Source of the DNA: F22 sp963675625
Lineage (GTDB): Bacteria > Bacteroidota > Bacteroidia > Bacteroidales > Bacteroidaceae
Assembly (NCBI GenBank): GCA_963675625.1
Contig: OY776497.1
Location: 1,984,001 to 2,048,000 of the forward strand
DNA length: 64,000 bases
Reading direction: 5' to 3'
The position numbers and the translations under genes were made by a program. Below, one piece after another: positions 44,589-52,413 of the stretch. The notes under the pieces were generated by a model, which saw only the letters and a list, made by a program, of their open reading frames with translations, was not told the DNA's origin and searched no databases. Each line of letters begins with the position of its first letter. Within the stretch, counting starts at the first letter, position 1.

Positions 44589-44620
44589 CAAACTTACATT
44601 TATTTTTTTAAAAAAACAAA
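44589..44620 (-). promoter_or_regulatory. Promoter of the TM2-MscM operon (minus strand)
   Basis: Minus-strand TAAGTTTG (44596-44589) with TTTG (44620-44617) exactly 24 bp upstream: the best consensus match in the window. Confidence 0.7.
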
Positions 44621-44655
44621 GACTTACTCCAATTTAAAGTGACTGGTTGATAGAA

Positions 44656-44692
44656 TAAAAAATGGGGTGTACCGATAATTCGATACCCCCCA
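44656..44692 (-). terminator. Terminator of the etf operon (minus strand)
   Basis: On the minus strand a GGGGT/ACCCC-based stem is followed by ATTTTTTATTC, 28 bp after the acyl-CoA dehydrogenase stop. Confidence 0.75.
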
Positions 44693-44719
44693 AATGTGTT
44701 ATATGACTATACGAAACTT

Positions 44720-46483
44720 TTATGCTTCTTCTTTTTGTAGCTTGTACAGGTGAAGATCACTGACTTCTGTAGTCATTATACGGCTATAATGTTTTAAAAC
44801 TTCTCCAAATGCATAACGAATGTACACGTGGCAAGAGTTACGCATTTCTGGAATGTTTTTCACACTTTGTAAAAGCAAGTGACTCATGATTGTATGTCCA
44901 GCGATCTCTACTAGTTCGCGAGATAATAAATCTAGATATTCTTGGTTCTTTGTTTCTACAACTCGAGCAGTCGCTTCTTCCAAATGTTCACGCATTTTTA
45001 CTATGCGTTCTATTTCTGTATTATAATCAGAAGCAAATTCACAATAGTATCCGTCTGATGCACAATTTGCAACAGAGGTATCTAGCATCTCTTCAAACTC
45101 AAGAATACGTTTTAAGTAAGCACCTGTTGTGACATAACGAATGGCAGCGACGACTTGTAGTTGAGTTGTTCCTTCATAAATAGATGTGATACGAGCATCT
45201 CGATAGATGCGTTCACAAGCATAGTCTTTCATAAAACCAGATCCGCCATGAATTTGGATGCAGTCGTAAGCATTTTGATTAGCAAATTCACTACCCATAC
45301 CTTTAGCAATAGGAGTAAATGAGTCTGCTAGTTTGGCATACATTTTTTGCTCTTTACGTTCTTCTGGGTCTAACTTACGTTCTTTGCTGACATCTTCCAA
45401 AATCTTATACATATCTACATATCTACAAGTTTCGTATAACAAGCAACGATTAGCGTCTAATTTAGCTTTGATTAGATTCAGCATTTCGCTCACTGGAAGC
45501 ATTTTGTCAATAGTTTTGCCAAATTGCATACGTTCTGCTGCATAGGCCTTTGCTTCACGATAGCATGCTTCGGAGATACCAACTGATTGGGCAGCAATCC
45601 CAAGACGTGCTCCATTCATCAATGCCATAACATACTTAATCAACCCTAGTCGTTGGCTACCACATAGCTCTGCTTTAGCGTTCTTATACACAAGTTCGCA
45701 AGTAGGAGACCCTTTAATACCCATTTTGTTTTCAATACGACGCACAGTGACTCCGCCATTGCGCTTATCGTAAATAAACATAGATAAACCACGTCCATCT
45801 CTACTACCTTCTTCAGAACGAGCCAGTACCAAGTGAATATCACTATCTCCGTTTGTGATAAAGCGTTTTACGCCATTTAAATACCAGCATTGATCTTCTT
45901 CACTGTATGTGGCTTTAAGCATTACTGCTTGTAAATCAGAACCTGCATCAGGCTCTGTTAAGTCCATACTCATTGTTTCACCTTCGCAGACACGAGTGAT
46001 ATATTTTTGCTTTTGTTCTTCGCTGCCAAATTCGTATATTGTTTCAGCACAGTCTTGAAGTCCCCAAAGGTTCTCAAATCCAGCATCACTACGAGATACC
46101 ATGTCTGCTGCCATAATATATGGAGTAATGGGGAAATTCAAACCTCCAAGACGGCGTGGCATTGACATGCCCATCAGCCCTGCTTGACGGCATGCTTGTA
46201 GGTTTTGTGCTGTACCTGATGCATAACTGACGCGACCGTTGGCACAAACTGGTTTTTCATTATCGACTCCTTCTGCATTAGGGGCAATGATATCTCCACA
46301 TACTTCACCGACAATTTCTAGTACGCGATCGTAGTTATCTTGTGCATCTTGGACATCTTTTGGAGCATAAGCATATGCATCTTTTTCACTAAACTCACGT
46401 TCTTTTAGCGTGATAATACGCTCCATTAGTGGATGTTGTAGATGTTTTTTTAGTTCTGGTGTATCTAAATAAAAATTAGCCAT
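44720..46483 (-). CDS. Acyl-CoA dehydrogenase
   Basis: A 587-residue flavoprotein dehydrogenase. The FAD/substrate regions MSMDLTEPDAGSDLQAV, then FITNGDSDIHLVLARS, and the C-terminal domain (ERMQFGKTIDKM, then QIHGGSGFMKDYACERIYRDARI) are typical. SIYEGTTQLQ carries the Glu near the flavin. The extra ~130 C-terminal residues put it in the long ACAD group. It follows EtfA by 12 bp, and its electrons should pass to EtfAB. Chain-length specificity is unknown. Confidence 0.94.
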   Translation of the reverse strand: MANFYLDTPELKKHLQHPLMERIITLKEREFSEKDAYAYAPKDVQDAQDNYDRVLEIVGEVCGDIIAPNAEGVDNEKPVCANGRVSYASGTAQNLQACRQAGLMGMSMPRRLGGLNFPITPYIMAADMVSRSDAGFENLWGLQDCAETIYEFGSEEQKQKYITRVCEGETMSMDLTEPDAGSDLQAVMLKATYSEEDQCWYLNGVKRFITNGDSDIHLVLARSEEGSRDGRGLSMFIYDKRNGGVTVRRIENKMGIKGSPTCELVYKNAKAELCGSQRLGLIKYVMALMNGARLGIAAQSVGISEACYREAKAYAAERMQFGKTIDKMLPVSEMLNLIKAKLDANRCLLYETCRYVDMYKILEDVSKERKLDPEERKEQKMYAKLADSFTPIAKGMGSEFANQNAYDCIQIHGGSGFMKDYACERIYRDARITSIYEGTTQLQVVAAIRYVTTGAYLKRILEFEEMLDTSVANCASDGYYCEFASDYNTEIERIVKMREHLEEATARVVETKNQEYLDLLSRELVEIAGHTIMSHLLLQSVKNIPEMRNSCHVYIRYAFGEVLKHYSRIMTTEVSDLHLYKLQKEEA

Positions 46484-46495
46484 GTTCTGTCCTCC

Positions 46496-47518
46496 TTATT
46501 TGCTGTTGCTTTTGTAAAAATGAATCATCTTAGGGAGTACCTCTTCAATATCTCCTGTGATGACATAATCTGCGATGTTATTAATTGGGGCATCTGGATC
46601 ATTGTTGATTGAGATAATCATTGCACTTTCTTGCATACCAGCAATGTGCTGAATTTGTCCAGAGATACCACAAGCAATATATAGTTTAGGGCGAACAGTA
46701 ACACCTGTTTGACCAATTTGGCGATCATGGTCTGCAAATCCTGCATCTACTGCTGCACGACTAGCGCCCACTTCACCACTTAGACATTTTGCCAAGTCAA
46801 AAAGTAGATTGAAATTTTCTTTGGATCCTACACCATATCCGCCACAGACTACAATAGGTGAACCTTTTAAATTATGAGCTGCTTTTTCTATATGGCGATT
46901 AATAACTTCTACAACGAAATCTTCTGTTGATACAAATTCGTTGACGTCGTGGCGTATTACTGATTTTGCTTTATACTCTGGATCCAGAATCTGACGTTTC
47001 ATGACTCCTTCACGCACGGTGGCCATCTGTGGTCGATTTTCAGGGTTGACAATTGTAGCCACAATATTACCACCGAAGGCTGGACGAATTTGATACAATA
47101 AGTTATCGTATTGTTTCTGCATCTTTTTGTCTTCGTAATCACCAATAACCAAAGAGGTACAATCTGCTGTTAGTCCACTAATTAAAGCTGAAGAAACGCG
47201 AGGACCTAAGTCACGTCCGATAACTGTAGCACCCATTAAACAAATTTGTGGTTGTTCTTTTTTGAAAAGATTGACCAAAATACTTGTCGTCGGCAATGTG
47301 GTGTATGGAGCTAAGCGCTTATCATCAAATAAGTGTAGGATATCGACTCCGTATGGGATGACTTGTTCAGCAATTGTTTCGAGCTCGTAACCAATAGCGA
47401 TAGCCTCTAGTTCAACACCTAGTTCTGTGGCCAATGAACGGCCTTTAGTTAATAATTCTAGACTGACGTCTGCTACGACGTCGCCTTCTATTTCAAGATA
47501 TACAAATAAATTTTTCAT
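46496..47518 (-). CDS. etfA: Electron transfer flavoprotein subunit alpha
   Basis: A 340-residue EtfA. The FAD-binding C-terminal domain is clear: VVCGGYGVGSKENF, GASRAAVDAGF, RQIGQTGVTVRPKLYIACGISGQIQH and INNDPDAPI. It forms a heterodimer with EtfB, encoded 3 bp upstream, and takes electrons from the dehydrogenase encoded downstream. Confidence 0.96.
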   Translation of the reverse strand: MKNLFVYLEIEGDVVADVSLELLTKGRSLATELGVELEAIAIGYELETIAEQVIPYGVDILHLFDDKRLAPYTTLPTTSILVNLFKKEQPQICLMGATVIGRDLGPRVSSALISGLTADCTSLVIGDYEDKKMQKQYDNLLYQIRPAFGGNIVATIVNPENRPQMATVREGVMKRQILDPEYKAKSVIRHDVNEFVSTEDFVVEVINRHIEKAAHNLKGSPIVVCGGYGVGSKENFNLLFDLAKCLSGEVGASRAAVDAGFADHDRQIGQTGVTVRPKLYIACGISGQIQHIAGMQESAMIISINNDPDAPINNIADYVITGDIEEVLPKMIHFYKSNSK

Positions 47519-47521
47519 GGT

Positions 47522-48391
47522 TTATCCGATTGTGTGGTTTTCAAGTAACTCCAAGATGAGGCTTTCTATTTCTTCATCTGATCCAGTCAAGCGACGGTTT
47601 TCTTTGGCTACAAAATTGATGTTTTCTACTTTTTTTACTTTAGTTGGCGAGCCTGATAGACCACATTGTGCGATATCTGCATTGACATCTTGAGTGGACC
47701 ATTGTGCGATGTGCAAAGGACTTTCAACAGGAAGTAATGCACGATCTGGATAAGTCGTTTCCCATTCTGTAGGGGTCATGGCACGTTTGTATTGCATGAC
47801 TAATTTTGCATGACGTGGACGGCACGGAGTGGCCGAGCCTGTTACAGTAATCATAAGTGGAAGAGGAGCTTTTACTGTTTCTACTCCACCATCAATATGA
47901 CGACGAATAGTCACATCTTTTTGTGTGATATCAAGAATCTCTTCTGTATATGTGACTTGAGGAATATGTAGTTTCTCCGCTACTTGTGGACCAACTTGAG
48001 CAGTATCTCCGTCAATTGCTTGACGTCCACCAATGATAAGGTCGAAGTCGCCTATGTGCTTGATAGCTTGTGACAAGGCATAGCTTGTGGCTAGTGTGTC
48101 TGCACCAGCAAATGCTCTATCTGTAAGCAATACAGCTCTATCTGCACCTCTATATAATCCCTCACGTAATAAATCAGCTGCACGTGGAGGTCCCATGGTT
48201 AAAATAGTAATTGTGGATTCAGGAAAGCGGTCTTTGATTAGAAGTGCTTGTTCTAATGCGTTTAGGTCTTCAGGATTGAAGATTGCAGGTAGGACTTTAC
48301 GATTGACCGTTCCATCTTCGTTCATCGCATCTTTACCCACGTTTCGGGTGTCTGGCACTTGCTTGGCCAGTACAATCATCTGATACTTCAT
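47522..48391 (-). CDS. etfB: Electron transfer flavoprotein subunit beta
   Basis: A 289-residue EtfB starting MKYQMIVLAKQVPDTRNVG. The adenine-nucleotide-binding motifs (ALEQALLIKD, TILTMGPPRAADLLREGLYRGADRAVLL and IIGGRQAIDGDTAQVGPQVAE) are intact, as is the recognition-loop region around MLP-like LPLMITVTG. First gene of the etfB-etfA-acyl-CoA dehydrogenase operon. Whether the complex is bifurcating cannot be settled from motifs alone. Confidence 0.96.
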   Translation of the reverse strand: MKYQMIVLAKQVPDTRNVGKDAMNEDGTVNRKVLPAIFNPEDLNALEQALLIKDRFPESTITILTMGPPRAADLLREGLYRGADRAVLLTDRAFAGADTLATSYALSQAIKHIGDFDLIIGGRQAIDGDTAQVGPQVAEKLHIPQVTYTEEILDITQKDVTIRRHIDGGVETVKAPLPLMITVTGSATPCRPRHAKLVMQYKRAMTPTEWETTYPDRALLPVESPLHIAQWSTQDVNADIAQCGLSGSPTKVKKVENINFVAKENRRLTGSDEEIESLILELLENHTIG

Positions 48392-48465
48392 AAACTGTGT
48401 TTTTGGTATAATTAAAATAATGATATTCTAAGCAAACTAACGCATGGTATCATCAGTCAGCACAA

Positions 48466-48501
48466 CGGGTAAGGTTTCAGATTATACCGAAACCTTACCC
48501 G
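48466..48501 (-). terminator. Perfect inverted repeat across the thyA stop codon
   Basis: 13-bp arms CGGGTAAGGTTTC (48466-48478) and GAAACCTTACCCG (48489-48501). The right arm encodes the last sense codons of thyA, and the TAA stop lies in the loop. No T-run follows, so it is either a weak terminator or an mRNA-stabilising 3' hairpin. Confidence 0.55.
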
Positions 48502-49276
48502 CTATATGTGGATGAGGATGGTAGTCCTCAAGTGAGAAATCTTCGAATGTAAAATCAAATATGTTTTTTACATCAGGATTAATGACCATACGTGGTAATG
48601 GTCTAGGATCACGTGTAAGTTGTAATTTTACTTGTTCAATATGGTTATTATAAATGTGGGCATCTCCTAATGTATGTATAAATTCGCCTGCTTCTAGTCC
48701 AGTGACTTGCGCCATCATCATCAAAAGTAGCGCGTAGCTGGCGATGTTAAAAGGTACTCCTAAAAAGATGTCTGCTGAGCGTTGGTACAACTGCATACTT
48801 AATCGTCCGTCAGCTACATATAGTTGAAAGAGGATATGGCATGGAGGCAAATTCATATTGTTGATATCCGCTACGTTCCAAGCACTTACAAGCATACGGC
48901 GTGAATTGGGATCTTTTTTTATGGTCTCAATTAAGTTGGATATTTGGTCAATATGTCCACCTTGATAATCAGGCCAAGAGCGCCACTGATATCCATATAT
49001 ATGTCCCAAATCTCCATTTTCATCAGCCCATTCATTCCAAATGCGTACACCGTTCTCTTGTAGATATTTTACGTTGGTATCTCCCTTTAGAAACCATAAC
49101 AGTTCATGTATGATTGACTTAAGATGTAATTTCTTAGTTGTTAGAGCTGGGAAACCTTCACGTAAGTCGAAGCGCATTTGGTGCCCGAATATACTTTGGG
49201 TACCTGTGCCTGTACGGTCACCTTTTTGTGCACCTTCTTCAAGAACACGGCGAAGGAGATCTTGGTATTGTTTCAT
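48482..49276 (-). CDS. thyA: Thymidylate synthase
   Basis: A 264-residue enzyme converting dUMP to dTMP with methylene-tetrahydrofolate. The start at 49276 (MKQYQDLLRRVLEEGAQKGDRTGTGT) gives exactly the E. coli length and places the catalytic cysteine at C146 (LPPCHILFQ). An upstream in-frame ATG at 49348 overlaps the -7 box and is rejected. Dihydrofolate reductase is not adjacent. A 13-bp inverted repeat spans the stop. Confidence 0.97.
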   Translation of the reverse strand: MKQYQDLLRRVLEEGAQKGDRTGTGTQSIFGHQMRFDLREGFPALTTKKLHLKSIIHELLWFLKGDTNVKYLQENGVRIWNEWADENGDLGHIYGYQWRSWPDYQGGHIDQISNLIETIKKDPNSRRMLVSAWNVADINNMNLPPCHILFQLYVADGRLSMQLYQRSADIFLGVPFNIASYALLLMMMAQVTGLEAGEFIHTLGDAHIYNNHIEQVKLQLTRDPRPLPRMVINPDVKNIFDFTFEDFSLEDYHPHPHIAGKVSV

Positions 49277-49344
49277 TGTTGGGTGATATATTTTGAATTC
49301 GAATATAATAACGCGTGGCTGTGCATTATTGAAAGCCAGCAGAT

Positions 49345-49352
49345 GCAAAAGT
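49345..49352 (-). promoter_or_regulatory. -7 box for thyA (minus strand)
   Basis: CAAAAGTA reads TACTTTTG on the minus strand, 69 bp before the thyA start at 49276. Confidence 0.55.
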
Positions 49353-49420
49353 AATAAATCTATTCGATTATGTCATATAATTTCTGTATTTTCGCTTGTT
49401 ATTAAAATGAAAGACCAGTT

Positions 49421-50041
49421 ATGATTGAATATTTACGAGGTGAATTGGCCGAACTTCAGCCTACCGTAGCTGTTGTTGAATGTTATGGGGTGGGGTATGA
49501 GGTCAATATTTCTTTGACTACTTATAGTGCCATTCAAGGGAAGAAAGAAGTCAAACTATATATATATGAGGTGATTCGAGAAGATACACATCAATTATTT
49601 GGATTTGTAAGTCGTGAAGAACGTTCACTATTTTTATTATTGACTTCTGTGCGTGGTATTGCTGGCAATACAGCTAGAACAATTTTGTCATCTTTGTCAT
49701 CTCGTGAATTGACAGATGTGATTATGACAGAAAATGTTAGCTTATTGCAAAGTGTCAAGGGGATTGGCAAGAAGACTGCTGAACGTATTATTGTTGAACT
49801 TAAAGATAAAATAGCTCAAGTATCTGGGCAAGTCTCTGGAATCGCAAATGTTGGAATGGCTGATGGAGGAATTCCGAGTGCATTGGCAGTACAGCATCAG
49901 GTGAGCCAAGAGGCTGTTGCAGCTTTAACCATGCTTGGTTTTCAGCCAGCAGCAACTCAAAAGGCGGTACAAGCTATTTTGATAAAATATCCTACAGCTG
50001 TAGTTGAAGAAGTCGTTAAATTTGCATTAAAACAGCTCTAA
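49421..50041 (+). CDS. ruvA: Holliday junction branch migration protein RuvA
   Basis: A 206-residue RuvA. N-terminal OB domain (MIEYLRGELAELQPTVAVVECYGVGYEV), tandem helix-hairpin-helix motifs (LLTSVRGIAGNTART, VKGIGKKTAERIIVELKDK) and a C-terminal RuvB-binding domain (EAVAALTMLGFQPAATQKAV) are all present. It tetramerises on Holliday junctions. ruvB is not nearby, as often in this phylum. Confidence 0.96.
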   Translation: MIEYLRGELAELQPTVAVVECYGVGYEVNISLTTYSAIQGKKEVKLYIYEVIREDTHQLFGFVSREERSLFLLLTSVRGIAGNTARTILSSLSSRELTDVIMTENVSLLQSVKGIGKKTAERIIVELKDKIAQVSGQVSGIANVGMADGGIPSALAVQHQVSQEAVAALTMLGFQPAATQKAVQAILIKYPTAVVEEVVKFALKQL

Positions 50042-50156
50042 ATGTTAGTTTTTATCTTCACAAAAAGATATAGATAATGAGATAAATCATTATGTATAAT
50101 TGTAATAAAAGATAGGGACTTGCACTTAACAAAAGGTATAAAAACGCTAGAAATCA

Positions 50157-50187
50157 CTTGATATTCTTCTGGAAAGGCTTATATTTG
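50157..50187 (+). promoter_or_regulatory. Promoter of the acyl-CoA ligase gene
   Basis: CTTG (50157-50160) and TATATTTG (50180-50187) are 23 bp apart start to start. Confidence 0.6.
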
Positions 50188-50217
50188 CCCAGATTTAAAT
50201 TAACTGTGCAATAATAA

Positions 50218-51876
50218 ATGGAACAGAGTTTTATCGCATTCGTAGAGAATAGCATTAAAAAAAACTGGGACTTAGATGCCCTGACTGATTACAAGGGAGC
50301 TACCTTGCAATATAAAGATGTAGCACGGAAAATAGAGAAATTACATATCTTATTTGAACATAGCGGCGTCAAAAAAGGAGATAAGATTGCTTTATGTGGA
50401 CGTAATAGTTCACATTGGGGAGTAACTTTTCTTGCTACTCTTACTTATGGTGCAGTTGCTGTACCAATCCTACATGAATTTAAGCCTGATAATGTACACC
50501 ATATAGTAAATCATAGTGAGGCAAAATTGCTTTTTGTTGGCGATATGATGTGGGAGAATCTGAATGAAAATCATATGCCTCAACTAGAAGGGGTCATTTT
50601 CATGCCTGATTTTTCAGTCTTGATATCCCGACGTAAAAAGTTGGATTTCGCCCGTGATAATCTCAATAAATTATTTGGTGAGAAATATCCAAAGAATTTT
50701 CGCATTGAACATGTAAAATATCATCAAGATATTCCAGAAGAACTGGCTTTGTTAAATTATACCAGTGGAACCTCTGGCTATAGTAAAGGTGTTATGTTAC
50801 CTTACCGTTCGTTGTGGAGTAATACGAAGTTTGCTCATGAAGTTTTGGAGTTACAACCCGGAAGTAAATTAGTTTCTATGTTGCCAATGGCGCATATGTA
50901 TGGGTTGGCTTTTGAGTTCTTGTACGAGTTTTCAGTAGGTGCACATATCTACTTTTTGACTCGTATGCCTAGTCCCAAAATTATTTTTCAAGCGTTTGCA
51001 GAAGTTCAGCCTAATCTTGTCATTGCTGTTCCTTTGATTATTGAAAAGATTATCAAAAAAAGTATCTTACCAAAGTTGGAAACTCCTGCTATGAAGATGT
51101 TGATGAAAGTGCCTATTGTCAATGATAAGATTCGTGCATCTGTTCGCGATAAGATGATACAAGCTTTTGGTGGACGATTTGTTGAGGTTATTGTAGGTGG
51201 AGCTGCTTTTAATCAAGAAATAGAACAATTCTTAAAAGACATTCAATTCCCATATACTGTTGGATATGGAATGACTGAGTGTGGTCCTATTTTAGCTTAC
51301 GAAGATTGGTCACGTTTTGCACAAGGTAGCTGTGGCAAAGCAGCACCTCGCATGGAACTAAAGATTGATTCTAAAGACCCACAAAACGAAGTAGGTGAAA
51401 TCTTGTGTAAGGGAGCCAATGTTATGCTTGGTTACTATAAGAACAAAGAGGCTACGCAAGCTGTTTTTACCGAAGATGGATGGATGCGTACTGGCGACTT
51501 GGGGATTATGGATGCTGAGGGAAACTTATTTATCAAGGGACGTAGCAAAAACATGTTGCTTGGGGCTAGTGGGCAGAATATCTATCCTGAAGAAATTGAA
51601 GATAAGCTCAATAATATGCCTTATGTTGCTGAAAGTTTAGTCGTGCAGCAAGGAGATAAGCTTGTCGGTTTGGTGTATCCAGACTTTGATGAAGCTTTCG
51701 CTAATGGACTGACAAACGATGATGTGACAGTACGTATGGAAGAAAATCGCGTGACACTGAATGCTGAGTTACCAGCTTATTCTCGATTGGCCAAAATGAA
51801 AATTTATCCAGAAGAATTTGCCAAAACTCCCAAGAAAAGTATTAAGCGATTTATGTACCAAGAGGCCAAGGGATAA
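50218..51876 (+). CDS. AMP-dependent acyl-CoA synthetase/ligase
   Basis: A 552-residue adenylate-forming enzyme, probably a long-chain fatty acid-CoA ligase. The phosphate loop is NYTSGTSGYSKGVML, the adenine-binding stretch is GYGMTECGPILAY, the hinge region is GRSKNMLLGASGQNIYPEEIED, and the C-terminal catalytic lysine region is AKTPKKSIKRFMY. No membrane segment. It has its own promoter, and the DUF1573 gene follows 41 bp downstream. The acyl substrate is inferred only from family resemblance. Confidence 0.92.
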   Translation: MEQSFIAFVENSIKKNWDLDALTDYKGATLQYKDVARKIEKLHILFEHSGVKKGDKIALCGRNSSHWGVTFLATLTYGAVAVPILHEFKPDNVHHIVNHSEAKLLFVGDMMWENLNENHMPQLEGVIFMPDFSVLISRRKKLDFARDNLNKLFGEKYPKNFRIEHVKYHQDIPEELALLNYTSGTSGYSKGVMLPYRSLWSNTKFAHEVLELQPGSKLVSMLPMAHMYGLAFEFLYEFSVGAHIYFLTRMPSPKIIFQAFAEVQPNLVIAVPLIIEKIIKKSILPKLETPAMKMLMKVPIVNDKIRASVRDKMIQAFGGRFVEVIVGGAAFNQEIEQFLKDIQFPYTVGYGMTECGPILAYEDWSRFAQGSCGKAAPRMELKIDSKDPQNEVGEILCKGANVMLGYYKNKEATQAVFTEDGWMRTGDLGIMDAEGNLFIKGRSKNMLLGASGQNIYPEEIEDKLNNMPYVAESLVVQQGDKLVGLVYPDFDEAFANGLTNDDVTVRMEENRVTLNAELPAYSRLAKMKIYPEEFAKTPKKSIKRFMYQEAKG

Positions 51877-51917
51877 AATATTGAAAGTAAATAACTAATC
51901 AATGTAGAAAATACAAT

Positions 51918-52313
51918 ATGAAAAAATTACTAGTAAGCACGTTGATGATTATGACTTTGGTTATGGTCGCATTTGCTGACACTGAAACTGGTGCTGATAT
52001 TAAGTTTGAAAAAACTACAATTGATGTGGGTGAGTTTCCCGAAGAGAGTCCTGTCGTGAAGACTGAGTTTAAATTTACCAATACAGGTAATGCTCCTCTG
52101 ATTATTCATCAGGCTGTGGCATCTTGTGGATGCACTATCCCACAATTCACAAAAGAACCTATTAAGGCTGGTGAGACTGGTGTTATAGAAGTAACTTATA
52201 ACGGAAGAAACAAATTTCCAGGTAAATTTAAAAAATCGATTACCATCCGTACTAACTCGAAACATGCGATTATGCGATTGTTTCTTGAGGGAGAGATGCT
52301 ACCTAAAAAATAA
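51918..52313 (+). CDS. DUF1573 exported protein
   Basis: A 131-residue protein with a signal peptide (MKKLLVSTLMIMTLVMVAFA) and a single Ig-like DUF1573 domain. The family signature is visible as FKFTNTGNAPLIIHQAVASCGCT, with Cys70 and Cys72, and IEVTYNGRNKFPGKF. Such domains are abundant in Bacteroidota periplasmic proteins, with no known activity. Confidence 0.9.
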   Translation: MKKLLVSTLMIMTLVMVAFADTETGADIKFEKTTIDVGEFPEESPVVKTEFKFTNTGNAPLIIHQAVASCGCTIPQFTKEPIKAGETGVIEVTYNGRNKFPGKFKKSITIRTNSKHAIMRLFLEGEMLPKK

Positions 52314-52330
52314 CAAATACTAAGGTGTGG

Positions 52331-52375
52331 CAAGTGGTAGCTTTTATTTGCTCGGCAGATAGAAGCAGCCACTTG
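52331..52375 (+). terminator. Hairpin after the DUF1573 gene
   Basis: CAAGTGG...AGCTTTT pairs with AGAAGC...CCACTTG; TTATTTAT follows. It probably ends the acyl-CoA ligase/DUF1573 transcript. Confidence 0.6.
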
Positions 52376-52413
52376 TTATTTATGCCTATTCCTTAATTTA
52401 TACGTATAGAATA

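Noticed and set aside
45333..45545. Small plus-strand frame opposite the acyl-CoA dehydrogenase
   Set aside because: Antisense shadow of a well-conserved coding region.
49277..49348. 24-codon N-terminal extension of thymidylate synthase
   Set aside because: Its ATG overlaps the -7 box, and the shorter form has the exact family length with Cys146.
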